Shown in pieces: positions 1-8,609 of a stretch of 64,000 bases of DNA. Both the position numbers and the translations under genes were made by a program. Below the pieces are notes generated by a model, which saw only the letters and a program-made list of their open reading frames with translations, ran no database searches and had not been told where the DNA came from. Position 1 is the stretch's first letter. Each line of letters opens with the position of its first letter. This DNA is from JBIQJD01 sp044507695. GTDB taxonomy: Bacteria > Bacteroidota > Ignavibacteria > Ignavibacteriales > Ignavibacteriaceae. The DNA is taken from assembly GCA_044507695.1 (NCBI GenBank), contig JBIQJD010000010.1:67163-131162 (forward strand), read 5' to 3'.

Positions 1-108
1 AACAAAAATTTTTCGTTATCAGATAAGATAAGAGATGAATTGAAAAAACATGATATTATTCTGCAGGATTCAAAAGATAAAACCACATTTAAGCTGGTAA
101 GAAAATGA
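1..108 (+). CDS. cysS: Cysteinyl-tRNA synthetase, C-terminal end (partial)
   Basis: The window opens inside a reading frame that codes for 35 residues and stops at TGA 106-108. The peptide contains DKIRDELKKHDIILQDS, which matches the conserved C-terminal helix and tail of cysteinyl-tRNA synthetase (family pattern: ADxIRDxLxxxGIxLEDTxxGTxW). This enzyme charges tRNA-Cys with cysteine in the cytoplasm. Only the tail is present, so the catalytic HIGH and KMSKS motifs cannot be checked. The call rests on one short motif but that motif is distinctive. The gene continues off the left edge. Confidence 0.8.
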   Translation, partial: NKNFSLSDKIRDELKKHDIILQDSKDKTTFKLVRK

Positions 109-182
109 GTAGATGGAAGAATAGATTTCATGCAGTCTCAGTTCATGTTTTATTCCAAAAGTAGAAAATTTGGCGAGTAATT

Positions 183-863
183 TTGAAAGATCCTGCCGCA
201 GCTATTAATCAGATTACACTTCAGGAAAAAACAATTTTCTATAAAACAATTTATAGCCGCAAAGCAAAGTATCTCCGCCTTCAAATCAACAATAAAAATG
301 AATTGGAAGTTGTTCTGCCACGCGGCTGCCAGCTAAAGCAGGCTGAAGATTTTATTCAAAAAAAGTCCCGGTGGATTCTTAAACATCTTTCAGCAAGAAA
401 ATCCGAATCAAAATTTTTGTTTTCGGGAAAAGAAATTCAGGTAAAAGAATATTATCAACTCTTTATTAAGAAACATAAAATTATTTTTAAAGATGGTTTG
501 CTGGAAATATACAGTCCGGAAAACAGCACAGTTCTATTATATGATCTATATGAAGCATGGCTTAAACATTCTGCTAAAAAATATTTAACTGCGCGCACTA
601 TACAATTGGCCCGCGAGTTTAATTTCAATATTAAAAAAATTACAATCCGCTCACAAAAAACGCGCTGGGGAAGTTGTTCATCGAGAGGAAATTTATCATT
701 CAACTTCAGGCTGATGAGATTTGGAAAAGAAGTGATTGATTATGTAATAATTCATGAGCTTTGCCATTTGAAACAGATGAACCATTCCAAACAATTCTGG
801 CAGCTCGTTGAAACTTACTGTAAAAATTATAAGCAGCTTCGGAAAGAACTAAAAGAAAGATGA
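183..863 (+). CDS. YgjP-like (DUF45) zinc metallopeptidase
   Basis: A 226-residue soluble protein of the YgjP/DUF45 family, distantly related to SprT and M48 peptidases. The zinc motif HELCH is at residues 191-195, followed by NHS (His201) and FW, the usual layout HExxH-(5)-H of this family. The segment TRWGSCSSRGNLSFNFRLM just before it is also a family hallmark. No signal peptide or membrane helix is visible, so it should be cytoplasmic. There is no in-frame ATG before the conserved core, so a TTG start is used; GGCGAG at 172-177 could be its ribosome site. The biological substrate of this family is not well established. It follows cysS by 74 bases and may share its transcript. Confidence 0.85.
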   Translation: MKDPAAAINQITLQEKTIFYKTIYSRKAKYLRLQINNKNELEVVLPRGCQLKQAEDFIQKKSRWILKHLSARKSESKFLFSGKEIQVKEYYQLFIKKHKIIFKDGLLEIYSPENSTVLLYDLYEAWLKHSAKKYLTARTIQLAREFNFNIKKITIRSQKTRWGSCSSRGNLSFNFRLMRFGKEVIDYVIIHELCHLKQMNHSKQFWQLVETYCKNYKQLRKELKER

Positions 864-1052
864 ATCACGATGCTTATTTTTAATCCGGTAAATTATATAT
901 GAGATTAGCAAAATGAGTATGCCAAGAAAAATGGTTACTTTTAATAAATCAAAAATCAGCCTGTATATTTCCATTGTGCCCTCAAGCAGATTTTATAACC
1001 GCCAAATTAATTCATGAAAAAATTATTATCAACTTAATAATCGCATTACTTA

Positions 1053-2522
1053 TCAGACAAACATATTTCCCCGCCCGAGAATAAACTTAGGATCAAAGAT
1101 TTTTTTTATTGCTTTCATTTCAGAAATAATTTTTTCCCCATACATTTCCAGCAGATACTCTCTTTTTAATTTCCCTATTCCATGTTCCGCAGAAACTGTC
1201 CCATTCAATTGAATTGCCTTTCTGCAAATCATCCTGTAAACATCTTTTCCCTTTTCATATTCATCAGAAGATTCAGGAAGCATGTTTAAATGCATATGGG
1301 AATTTCCAAAATGACCGTAAACAACAAAACGAATTCCTGATGCAGCGGTAATATTTTTTGAATAATCATAAAATTCTTTAAAAGCATCATCCGGAACAGC
1401 AGCATCAGTTCCCAATTTTCTCACATTATTCTTTGCAATCACTTCATTAACTTTTGCTGAAATTGAATGACGAAACTGCTGAATATTTTGTTTATCATTC
1501 TCAGTAAAAGCAAACCAGGCTGATTCTTCATTACCATTATGTTTTGAAATCAACTTTATCCATTCATCAAGCAATTGAGATTCATTTGTTTCATCAGCTT
1601 CCTGCTCAAACCAAACTGCTGCTTTTGATTCAGAGGGAATACGGGAAAAATCCTCCTTTAAAAATTTAAGTGAATTTTCATCAAAGAATTCCAGCGCAAG
1701 TGCATCAATGCTGTTTTGCTTGTTTTCCGCGCGTGTGTTAGAGCTGATATTTCTAGCCTCTCTGATAAACGATAGTGCATCTTCTTCTGAATTAAAAAAG
1801 ATAATGCATGAGATTATTTTTTCAGGAAGAGGAAGAAGCTTTAATTTTATTTTTGTAATTACACCAAGCGTTCCTTCTGATCCAATGAACAAATCAATTG
1901 CATCCATGTTTTCTTTTATAAAATAGCCTGATGCATTTTTGATCCGGGGCATTTTTATTTGAGGAAGATACAGCTCAATTATTCTGCGGCTGTTTGTTAC
2001 AATAAAGAGATGATTTTTTTCAGCTATGTACCGCTCCCGGTTAATCTCAAGCAGCTCCCCATTTGGTAAAACTATTTCAAGATGATGAACATAATTCCTC
2101 GTTGATCCGTATTTAAAAGTTTTTTCACCTGATGCATTTGTTGCAACTGTCCCGCCAATGAAACAATTTTTTTCTGTTGGATCAGGCGGATATAATAATT
2201 TTCTTTTTCTTGTTTCATTTAGAAAATCAGATAACAAAACTCCCGGCTGAACAATTGCGTACAAATTATCTTCGGAGATTTCAATTATCTTATTTAGTTT
2301 TTCTGTGGATATAACAATTCCACCTTCAGGTACACGTGCGCCTGCAAGCCCTGTTCCATTGCCTGAAACTGTTACAGGAGTTTTTGATTTATCAGCTTCA
2401 CGAAGAATCTTCTGAACATCTTCCGTTGTTTCTGGGAAATAAACGGCTTCACAAAATCCTTTTAGGTTTGATGCATCAACAAGAAAGTTTTGTATTTCTT
2501 CCGGTGAAGTTTTTATTATCAT
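1053..2522 (-). CDS. GlcD-type FAD-linked oxidase (D-2-hydroxyacid dehydrogenase family)
   Basis: A 489-residue flavoprotein of the GlcD/D-lactate dehydrogenase family. The N-terminal FAD-binding-4 domain shows VSGNGTGLAGARVPEGG (about residues 53-69) and PPDPTEKNCFIGGTVATNAS (about 112-131). The C-terminal FAD-oxidase-C domain shows GHFGNSHMHLN and the diagnostic SAEHGIGKLKREYL near the end. Such enzymes oxidise D-lactate, glycolate or other 2-hydroxyacids and pass electrons to quinone or an electron-transfer protein; the exact substrate cannot be read from sequence. No signal peptide is seen. The start codon overlaps the stop of the upstream glycosyltransferase-like gene (ATGA), so the two are probably translated from one message. 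Confidence 0.88.
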   Translation of the reverse strand: MIIKTSPEEIQNFLVDASNLKGFCEAVYFPETTEDVQKILREADKSKTPVTVSGNGTGLAGARVPEGGIVISTEKLNKIIEISEDNLYAIVQPGVLLSDFLNETRKRKLLYPPDPTEKNCFIGGTVATNASGEKTFKYGSTRNYVHHLEIVLPNGELLEINRERYIAEKNHLFIVTNSRRIIELYLPQIKMPRIKNASGYFIKENMDAIDLFIGSEGTLGVITKIKLKLLPLPEKIISCIIFFNSEEDALSFIREARNISSNTRAENKQNSIDALALEFFDENSLKFLKEDFSRIPSESKAAVWFEQEADETNESQLLDEWIKLISKHNGNEESAWFAFTENDKQNIQQFRHSISAKVNEVIAKNNVRKLGTDAAVPDDAFKEFYDYSKNITAASGIRFVVYGHFGNSHMHLNMLPESSDEYEKGKDVYRMICRKAIQLNGTVSAEHGIGKLKREYLLEMYGEKIISEMKAIKKIFDPKFILGRGNMFV

Positions 2523-3850
2523 GATGTTCTGTTAAGTTTTCTTAGCAATGTTAAATATTGAGCTTGAGTTTCAATATCCGGAATATCTTTTGTTCGTGAG
2601 ATGTTTGAGGTAATTCCGCGTAGTTCAAAAAAATTATCAAGTGCAGAAAACATATTTATTTCAGGAAATGAAGTATCTCTTAAATGGTGAATCAATTTCA
2701 AAGTTTTAAAACCATCAAACCATCGTAACTTCTGTTTATTTAATTGCTGCGGTGATTTTGAGTTATTCCGGATTTTTTCAAAATCTCTTTTAAAATTATT
2801 CTGCTGAAAAAAATTATAAAGTTCAACATCAATATTCTCTGCTTCCTTCATCAGCCATGTTTCATTTGTATTTGATGAATGATAAAAAACTTTCAACCAC
2901 TTCTTTAAAATTATAAAACTTTCAGGGGCATAAAGTAAATATTCATTTTTCGTCTGAGAAAGAAATCTGTTAACCCGTTGGCCTGTTCCGAATGGCACGC
3001 GCCATGATGCACGGGGCGATGGATAAACAGTTGTTGAATTTATAGAAGCAATTGAAAAATTTTTTGCAAGCTTTTCGAGAAAGTAAAAATCCTCTGCAGC
3101 TTTTCGTTTATTCATTCCTTCTGTTTTAATGTAACTTTCAACATCACACACTATTGCTGAACCTATTGTATGAAATGCATAAGGTGAATCGGCTAATTTC
3201 AGTCCTTCAACATAATATCTTAAAAAGATTTCATAACAGATAATAGCTTTTTGTGCTTCTTCATTTTCACTTTTAAATTTATGTTCAAAGTATAAAACCG
3301 CAGCAGATAAATTTCTCTCATTAAAATATCTTCTTATTTCATGAAGGTAATTATCCTGAACAGTGCAATCAGCATCGAGGCAGATAAGAATTTTTTTTGC
3401 AGGATTTGAATAATCAAAAATTGTCAGTGCAAGATCCATTCCGATTTTTCTGGCAAGACCAACTCCGCCAATATCTTCCGGCATTTCCAACTCATCTGAT
3501 GCAGCATCAACTAAAGCTAATTTCATCCCGGAAGAAATGATTTTATCAGCGAGAGAATCACTTGAATTCTTATTGATTATTGATCTTAAAAAATGAAGAG
3601 ATTTAAAATTATCTTCTTTCACATCCTGTGAGGAACTTTTAAGGTTGTTAATGCAAAATATCACTAAAACACTTTTAAATTCATTTTGATTATTATGCAA
3701 AAGTGATTGCAGAAGCTTTCTGATATTTTCATACTCACTTATTGCCGGCACAACTATTGCAGAAGTTATTTCTTCAAATATATTTCCTTCTAACTTCCAG
3801 TGGCTGAAAGCATACCTGGATAAATATTTTTCAACATCTTTATTAATCAT
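2519..3850 (-). CDS. Glycosyltransferase family 2-like protein
   Basis: A 443-residue protein with the start of a GT-A fold: an N-terminal SAIVVPAISEYENIRKLLQSL strand-helix (about residues 30-50), an ARKIGMDLAL helix, and a DADC motif (Asp159, Asp161) after a hydrophobic strand, the expected metal/nucleotide-sugar site of family 2 transferases. The C-terminal 200 residues are helical, charged and not recognised. No membrane segment is evident, so it may be cytoplasmic. The acceptor and donor are unknown. It sits between miaA (3 bases upstream) and a GlcD-like oxidase (4-base overlap downstream), a grouping that does not point to a pathway. Confidence 0.65.
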   Translation of the reverse strand: MINKDVEKYLSRYAFSHWKLEGNIFEEITSAIVVPAISEYENIRKLLQSLLHNNQNEFKSVLVIFCINNLKSSSQDVKEDNFKSLHFLRSIINKNSSDSLADKIISSGMKLALVDAASDELEMPEDIGGVGLARKIGMDLALTIFDYSNPAKKILICLDADCTVQDNYLHEIRRYFNERNLSAAVLYFEHKFKSENEEAQKAIICYEIFLRYYVEGLKLADSPYAFHTIGSAIVCDVESYIKTEGMNKRKAAEDFYFLEKLAKNFSIASINSTTVYPSPRASWRVPFGTGQRVNRFLSQTKNEYLLYAPESFIILKKWLKVFYHSSNTNETWLMKEAENIDVELYNFFQQNNFKRDFEKIRNNSKSPQQLNKQKLRWFDGFKTLKLIHHLRDTSFPEINMFSALDNFFELRGITSNISRTKDIPDIETQAQYLTLLRKLNRTS

Positions 3851-3853
3851 GAT

Positions 3854-4759
3854 TCAAAAATTTGAAATAATTTCTGTAGCTTTATCAGCATCCGGGTTTT
3901 CAATCCAATTTATTTTTATTCCTTCGCGCTCCATCTTTCTGAACCATGTCATCTGTCTTTTTGCAAATGCATGAATAGCGCTGTTCAGCTTTTGAAACAT
4001 ATCGTTAAAACTTAAATTTCCTGTTAAATATCTGCTGATGAACCTGTATTCAAGTCCGAAAAATTCAAGCCGCTCAATTGAGATGCCCGAATCAATTAGG
4101 TTTTTAACTTCATCAATCATTCCTGATTCCAGCCGCTGCCTGAGCCGCGCAGTAATTCTTTTCTTAACCTCATCTCTTCCGGGATTTATTCCTATTATGA
4201 TTGGATCAATATCAGGCAATGTCAGAACGGGATTTGTTTCCCGCATGATACTTATTGCTTTAATCATTCTTTCCTTGCTTTCAAGATCAGTTACATTATG
4301 CAGTTTGGGTTTTAAAGAGAGAAGAATGTTTTTTAATGCATCTATGCCCAATTTGTTTAATTGTTCAAGTTCCGTCACATTATGCCGGGCTTTTTTTAAA
4401 TTATATTTTTTTAAAACTGCATGAAGATATAATCCTGTTCCACCAGCTAAAATAGGAAGTTTTCCACGTAAGATTATATCTTCATACGCTGATTTAAATG
4501 ATTCAAGAAACCTGAACAAATCAAACTCTTCATCAGGATCAACAACATCGATTAAATGAAATGGAATCTTCTGATCATTAACAATATAATCATCATAATC
4601 TTTCCCGGTACCAATGTTCATACGGCGGAAGACCTGCCTGCTGTCAGCGGAGATTATTTCGCCATTAAATTTATACGCAAGCTGTGCGGCAAGTTTGGTT
4701 TTACCAACCGCTGTGGGTCCTAATATTACAAGAAGATTAAAAGATTTTTGATTTGCCAT
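3854..4759 (-). CDS. miaA: tRNA dimethylallyltransferase
   Basis: A 301-residue MiaA. It transfers a dimethylallyl group from DMAPP to N6 of A37 in tRNAs that read UNN codons. The P-loop GPTAVGKT is at residues 14-21, followed by the conserved SADSRQVFRRMNIGTGK and the LIDVVDPDEEFDLF segment. GGTGLY (GGTGLYLHAVL) and RQMTWFRK near the C-terminus are also family signatures. The length is typical. It is in a minus-strand run between the cNMP-binding pseudo-kinase gene (38 bases upstream) and the glycosyltransferase-like gene (3 bases downstream), which suggests an operon. Confidence 0.96.
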   Translation of the reverse strand: MANQKSFNLLVILGPTAVGKTKLAAQLAYKFNGEIISADSRQVFRRMNIGTGKDYDDYIVNDQKIPFHLIDVVDPDEEFDLFRFLESFKSAYEDIILRGKLPILAGGTGLYLHAVLKKYNLKKARHNVTELEQLNKLGIDALKNILLSLKPKLHNVTDLESKERMIKAISIMRETNPVLTLPDIDPIIIGINPGRDEVKKRITARLRQRLESGMIDEVKNLIDSGISIERLEFFGLEYRFISRYLTGNLSFNDMFQKLNSAIHAFAKRQMTWFRKMEREGIKINWIENPDADKATEIISNF

Positions 4760-4797
4760 TTGAGGAATCTGCTAAGATCCATTGGAGCCGGCAAAAA

Positions 4798-6321
4798 TTA
4801 TTCTGCTGCCGGTAACAAAATAGTGATTGATATTCCCTCATTTTGTGTACTGCAGAAAATGCTTCCGCCGTGATTTTCAATTATTGTATTGGCTATTAAT
4901 AAGCTTGTTTTATCAGCACCTTGCTTTCCCCTGATGAACTGTTCAAAATCAGTTTGGTTATTCTCTGCATCAGTTCCTGATCCTGAATTATTAATTTCAA
5001 TCGTAATATTTTCCTGGTAAGATCTGACAATAAAGAATAAACTTTCTGTGCGGGCCGATTCTAAAATTGTTTTGGCCAATTGAAAAACCGCTATGAAAAA
5101 TTTTCTTTTGTCAATATTAACTAATGCTGTGGTTTCGTACTTCTTATAAATTTTAATATTTGATGATTCAATATAATCAGCAAGCTGAAGGAGTATTTCA
5201 TCAAGGGCAGCGCTTATGCTTTGTTTTTCTGTTTCAAATGCTATTTCATTTTTTGCGTATGCATTTGATGTTCCTACAATTTCAGATATTATATTTGCCT
5301 GTTCGTAAAGCAGATCGATAACTTCATTAAGTTTTTCTGATTTGTTTCTTTTCTTTAATTGTTCAACATAAAATTTTAATGTTGAAATCGGATAATTCAA
5401 ACTGCTGTTTATATATTCTGAAAAATATTTCAATTCATCTTCAGAATAGTTGAGATAATTATTCTGTTCCCTTATCTCATTTTTTTCATCATCAATTTTA
5501 AAATTCTCATCTGCTGGTTTAAGAGTTACTGGTTCAATTTCCTGCAGCAATGATTGTGATAAAGCATCATCTGTATTTACTTCATTATCGTTTTCAATTT
5601 GTGAATCATGTATTAAATCTTTATTCAGTAAATCGTCTTCATCAGTTTCTGTATGTTGAATTATTTCATCCTGCTGAACTTCAGTTTCGTTTTCCACTGT
5701 TTTATTAAAATCCCAGTTCAGATTTTCTTCTGTTTCCTCAAGCATCTCTTCAGCTTCTTTAAGATTTTTCTCCGCTTCCTGCAATTTAAATTTATCAACA
5801 GTTTCTTCCAGCTTTTCTTCAATATCCATTGGAAGCGGCTTTGGCGGGCTTTCCAGATCCCGAATCATTTCAAGATCAGTTTTTATTTCACGCGTTAATC
5901 TTCTTATTCCTGGTGTTCCTTCATCAGGTGTAGCTGAACGGTTGAGATTCTTTTTAACTTCAGGATATTCACGAGTTAAATTATTAATTGTGTTTTTATC
6001 GAGCCTGTACAGAATACAATCAGTGTTTGCTACTGCCGAAGTTGCTCTTACCGCGTTTTCAAGAAATTCCTTTTCACCAAAAAAATCATTCTTTCCATTT
6101 TTAATAACAACAGGACTTTTAAAAACTCCAGGAATTTTTATTTTGATTTCACCATCAACAATCAGGTAAACAAATTCAGAAGGATCACCGGTTTGATATA
6201 TTACATCCCCTTCTTTCTTTTCAACAAAATCTTTTTGATTTATATTTAATTTGAAATTTTTACTGATTCCATCAAACAGACGGTTTGATTTTATAGAATC
6301 TGTATTTTTGGGCTGCGGCAT
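4798..6321 (-). CDS. Cyclic-nucleotide-binding protein fused to a degenerate histidine kinase
   Basis: A 507-residue, three-part protein. Residues about 20-140 form a CRP-type cyclic nucleotide-binding fold (EGDVIYQTGDPSEFVYLIVDGE ... FFGEKEFL ... RATSAVA). Residues about 150-290 are a highly acidic, probably disordered or coiled linker. Residues about 290-507 look like a histidine kinase dimerisation helix plus ATPase domain, ending with NHGGSIFCSTQNEGISITILLP. Key residues are missing: the phosphoacceptor His is replaced (SLNYPISTLKFY), there is no clear N-box asparagine (LAKTILESARTES), and the G1 box DxGxG reads NSGSG. It may be a non-catalytic sensor or scaffold. Upstream of miaA with 38 bases between, divergent from the glycosylase gene. 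Confidence 0.7.
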   Translation of the reverse strand: MPQPKNTDSIKSNRLFDGISKNFKLNINQKDFVEKKEGDVIYQTGDPSEFVYLIVDGEIKIKIPGVFKSPVVIKNGKNDFFGEKEFLENAVRATSAVANTDCILYRLDKNTINNLTREYPEVKKNLNRSATPDEGTPGIRRLTREIKTDLEMIRDLESPPKPLPMDIEEKLEETVDKFKLQEAEKNLKEAEEMLEETEENLNWDFNKTVENETEVQQDEIIQHTETDEDDLLNKDLIHDSQIENDNEVNTDDALSQSLLQEIEPVTLKPADENFKIDDEKNEIREQNNYLNYSEDELKYFSEYINSSLNYPISTLKFYVEQLKKRNKSEKLNEVIDLLYEQANIISEIVGTSNAYAKNEIAFETEKQSISAALDEILLQLADYIESSNIKIYKKYETTALVNIDKRKFFIAVFQLAKTILESARTESLFFIVRSYQENITIEINNSGSGTDAENNQTDFEQFIRGKQGADKTSLLIANTIIENHGGSIFCSTQNEGISITILLPAAE

Positions 6322-6346
6322 AGAAAATAGTTTTTTTCACTTTTTA

Positions 6347-6982
6347 ATGAGCAGAAGTATAATGAATTCTAAAGAAATAGAAAACGGTGTTAAACAGATT
6401 TATGAAAATGATAAATATCTTGCAAAGGTTATTGATCTCTCGGGAAGCTGTTCGCTTCAGCTAAAAAAAGATTACTATCATGCAATTCTTCGGTCAATCA
6501 TCGGGCAGCAACTATCAACCCTGGCAGCAAGAGCAATCGTTTTGCGTTTTATGGAATTTTACAATAACAAACCGCTGCCTGAAAAAATTTTAAATACATC
6601 TGTTGAAGAATTACGCGGCCTTGGTTTATCATATGCAAAGATTAGTTATGTTAAAGATTTATCATTGAAAATAATAAACGGTGAAATTCACTTCAGAGGC
6701 ATTCACAAAAAAACTGATGACGAAATAATTGCAGAGCTGACTTTAGTGAAAGGAATTGGAATATGGACAGTGCACATGTTTTTAATTTTTACTTTATGCA
6801 GATTAAATGTGCTTCCTGTTAATGATCTTGGAATAAGAAAAGCGGTTATGAAACTTTACGGATTAAGAAAAATTCCTGATGAAAAAAAATTGTTAAATAT
6901 TTCACGTAAGAATGGCTGGGAACCTTACAATTCAATTGCCGCCTGGTATTTGTGGAGAAGCCTTGATTTAAAATTAGTATAA
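6347..6982 (+). CDS. DNA-3-methyladenine glycosylase II-like (HhH-GPD) protein
   Basis: A base-excision DNA glycosylase of the AlkA/HhH-GPD superfamily, 211 residues from the ATG at 6347. The family features are IIGQQLSTLAARAI, the hairpin LVKGIGIWTVHMF and the catalytic aspartate in LPVNDLGIRKAV (Asp160 from this start). It removes alkylated purines such as 3-methyladenine. No iron-sulphur cysteines of the EndoIII type are seen. An ATG at 6362 is an equally good start; the open frame extends back into the divergent gene but that part is not conserved-looking. A second, unrelated 3-methyladenine glycosylase (Tag) lies at 45 kb. Confidence 0.88.
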   Translation: MSRSIMNSKEIENGVKQIYENDKYLAKVIDLSGSCSLQLKKDYYHAILRSIIGQQLSTLAARAIVLRFMEFYNNKPLPEKILNTSVEELRGLGLSYAKISYVKDLSLKIINGEIHFRGIHKKTDDEIIAELTLVKGIGIWTVHMFLIFTLCRLNVLPVNDLGIRKAVMKLYGLRKIPDEKKLLNISRKNGWEPYNSIAAWYLWRSLDLKLV

Positions 6983-7019
6983 CTTTCTTTCTGAATCTTA
7001 AAAACAAAAGCTGCATCTG

Positions 7020-7580
7020 ATGGACGAAACTGAATTAATAAAGCGTGCTAAAAATGGTGATAGAAAAGCATTAGCCGAACTTGTCAAACAGAATGAAAAA
7101 ACTGTATACAATTTTGCATTTAAAATCTGCCGCAATCCTGAAAAAGCAGAAAATATAATGCAGGAAACTTTTCTAAGTATGGTAAAATCGCTTTATCAGT
7201 TTGATGGTAAATCCAAAATATCAACATGGCTATACAGAATTGTTGCAAATCATTGTTTGATGGAGTTCAGGAAAAAACGTCATCAGTTTATTTCAATTGA
7301 TGATGATGAAAATGGATTATATGAAGATAAATATACTGCCGATTGGAGAGCGATTCCGGATAATGTTGCAGAGAATAATGAACTAAGGCGTGTACTTGAT
7401 AGTGCTGTTGAAAAATTATCACCTGATTACAGGATTGTTTTTATGCTGCGGGATGTTGAAGGATTTTCTACCGAAGAAACAGCGAAGATGACGGACTTAT
7501 CTGTTCCGGCAGTAAAATCAAGGCTGCACCGTGCAAGAGCATTTTTAAGAAAAGAAATAAATGAGGCGTTTAAAAAATGA
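7020..7580 (+). CDS. ECF-type RNA polymerase sigma factor
   Basis: A 186-residue sigma-70 factor of the extracytoplasmic-function group. Region 2 covers about residues 20-90 (NFAFKICRNPEKAENIMQET, STWLYRIVANHCLMEFRKKR) and region 4 about 125-180 (LSPDYRIVFMLRDVEGFSTE, VPAVKSRLHRARAFLRK). It redirects RNA polymerase to a stress regulon. Its stop overlaps the start of a small cysteine-rich gene by four bases, the standard layout for an ECF sigma with its anti-sigma. Downstream genes (OsmC, FmdB, rhodanese) point to thiol or oxidative stress as the signal, but that is inference. Confidence 0.93.
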   Translation: MDETELIKRAKNGDRKALAELVKQNEKTVYNFAFKICRNPEKAENIMQETFLSMVKSLYQFDGKSKISTWLYRIVANHCLMEFRKKRHQFISIDDDENGLYEDKYTADWRAIPDNVAENNELRRVLDSAVEKLSPDYRIVFMLRDVEGFSTEETAKMTDLSVPAVKSRLHRARAFLRKEINEAFKK

Positions 7581-7819
7581 GTGAACAACCTGTATCTTGT
7601 AAAGAAGTAGCAAAACACATTTGTGAAAACCTGGGCGAACAGCTTGATTCACCCCATTGTAAAGCAATTAAAAAACATCTTGAAGATTGTGAGGAATGCA
7701 GAGAGTATTTTTCTTCTGTTGAGCGCACGATTGATTTTTACAAAAAATATGATATCAACATGCCTGCCGATGCACATAACAGGCTTATGCAGTGCCTTGG
7801 TTTAATTGATGAAGAATAG
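7577..7819 (+). CDS. Small soluble zinc-finger anti-sigma factor candidate
   Basis: An 80-residue protein with the zf-HC2/ZAS signature H34-x3-C38-x2-C41, plus Cys8, Cys16, Cys28 and Cys73. Proteins of this type clamp their cognate ECF sigma factor and release it when the zinc-thiol site is oxidised. There is no membrane segment, so it would sense a cytoplasmic signal. The ATGA overlap with the sigma gene supports translational coupling and partnership. The family assignment comes from the motif and context; direct binding is inferred. Confidence 0.8.
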   Translation: MSEQPVSCKEVAKHICENLGEQLDSPHCKAIKKHLEDCEECREYFSSVERTIDFYKKYDINMPADAHNRLMQCLGLIDEE

Positions 7820-7888
7820 TTAATCAATTCAGAATCCAAACCACAAAAAAAACATCTTACCCGCGTTAAATAATTTAAAGGATTTATT

Positions 7889-8326
7889 GTGTCTGAAATT
7901 CATTATTACGAAACCAGCGTTCACTGGAAACAGGAGAGAATCGGTTCAATTACAGCAGATGGAATGCCTGAAATTGAAGTCGCAACTCCGCCTGAATTTC
8001 CCAAAGGTGTTCCGAATATTTGGTCACCTGAACATTTATTTATTGCTTCGGCAAATGTTTGCCTGATGACAACATTTTTAGCAATTGCTGAAAATTCAAA
8101 GCTTGACTTCAAATCATTCTTAAGCAATGCAAAAGGAAAAATTGAAAAAGTGGATGGAAAATTTATGATGACTGAAATAAATTTAAATCCGAAAATTGAG
8201 ATACTTGCAGAGAAAGATTTTGACAGGGCAATGCGGATAATTGAAAAATCAGAAGCTGCCTGTTTGATCTCGAATTCAATGAAAACAAAAATTATTTTGA
8301 ATCCGGAAATAACTATTGCAAATTAA
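7889..8326 (+). CDS. OsmC-family peroxiredoxin-like protein
   Basis: A 145-residue OsmC/Ohr-fold protein. The two redox cysteines expected of the family are present: Cys58 in ASANVCLMT and Cys125 in SEAACLISNS. OsmC/Ohr enzymes reduce organic hydroperoxides using lipoyl or other dithiols. It starts with GTG at 7889 after AAAGGA. It lies 69 bases after the anti-sigma candidate, so it may belong to the same redox-stress unit. OsmC cannot be told from Ohr-type or other subgroups with certainty here. Confidence 0.88.
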   Translation: MSEIHYYETSVHWKQERIGSITADGMPEIEVATPPEFPKGVPNIWSPEHLFIASANVCLMTTFLAIAENSKLDFKSFLSNAKGKIEKVDGKFMMTEINLNPKIEILAEKDFDRAMRIIEKSEAACLISNSMKTKIILNPEITIAN

Positions 8327-8352
8327 TTATCAAAAATTTGTGAGAGGGAAAA

Positions 8353-8598
8353 ATGCCTGTATTTGAATATCAATGTAAAAGCTGCAGCAGCAAATATGAA
8401 GTTTTTCATAAATCAACTTTAAAGCAGGAAGAAGTTTTCTGCCCGAATTGTAATTCAAAAGAAAACAAAAAATTGTTTTCATCGTTCAGTGCTGGAGTAA
8501 GCAGTTCAGTTGATTATTCTGATTGCGGCTGTTCAAACGGCACTTGTGAAACTCCATACAGCAGCGGATGCGCATCGGGTTCGTGCTGTTTAAATTAG
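8353..8598 (+). CDS. FmdB-family zinc-ribbon protein
   Basis: An 81-residue protein beginning MPVFEYQCKSC, the usual start of the FmdB/CxxC-CxxC regulatory family, with the second knuckle CPNC at about residues 31-34. The C-terminal half is a Ser/Cys-rich tail (CGCSNGTC, CASGSCC) that adds at least six more cysteines. The role of the family is poorly defined; members were proposed as regulators of formamidase/amide genes. The ribosome site GAGAGGGAAA precedes the ATG. It lies between OsmC and the rhodanese gene and is followed by the latter after 11 bases. Confidence 0.85.
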   Translation: MPVFEYQCKSCSSKYEVFHKSTLKQEEVFCPNCNSKENKKLFSSFSAGVSSSVDYSDCGCSNGTCETPYSSGCASGSCCLN

Positions 8599-8609
8599 CA
8601 GGAGATGGT

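Noticed and set aside
864..1052. A 34-codon plus-strand frame between the metallopeptidase and the oxidase
   Set aside because: It has no ribosome site and no recognisable features.
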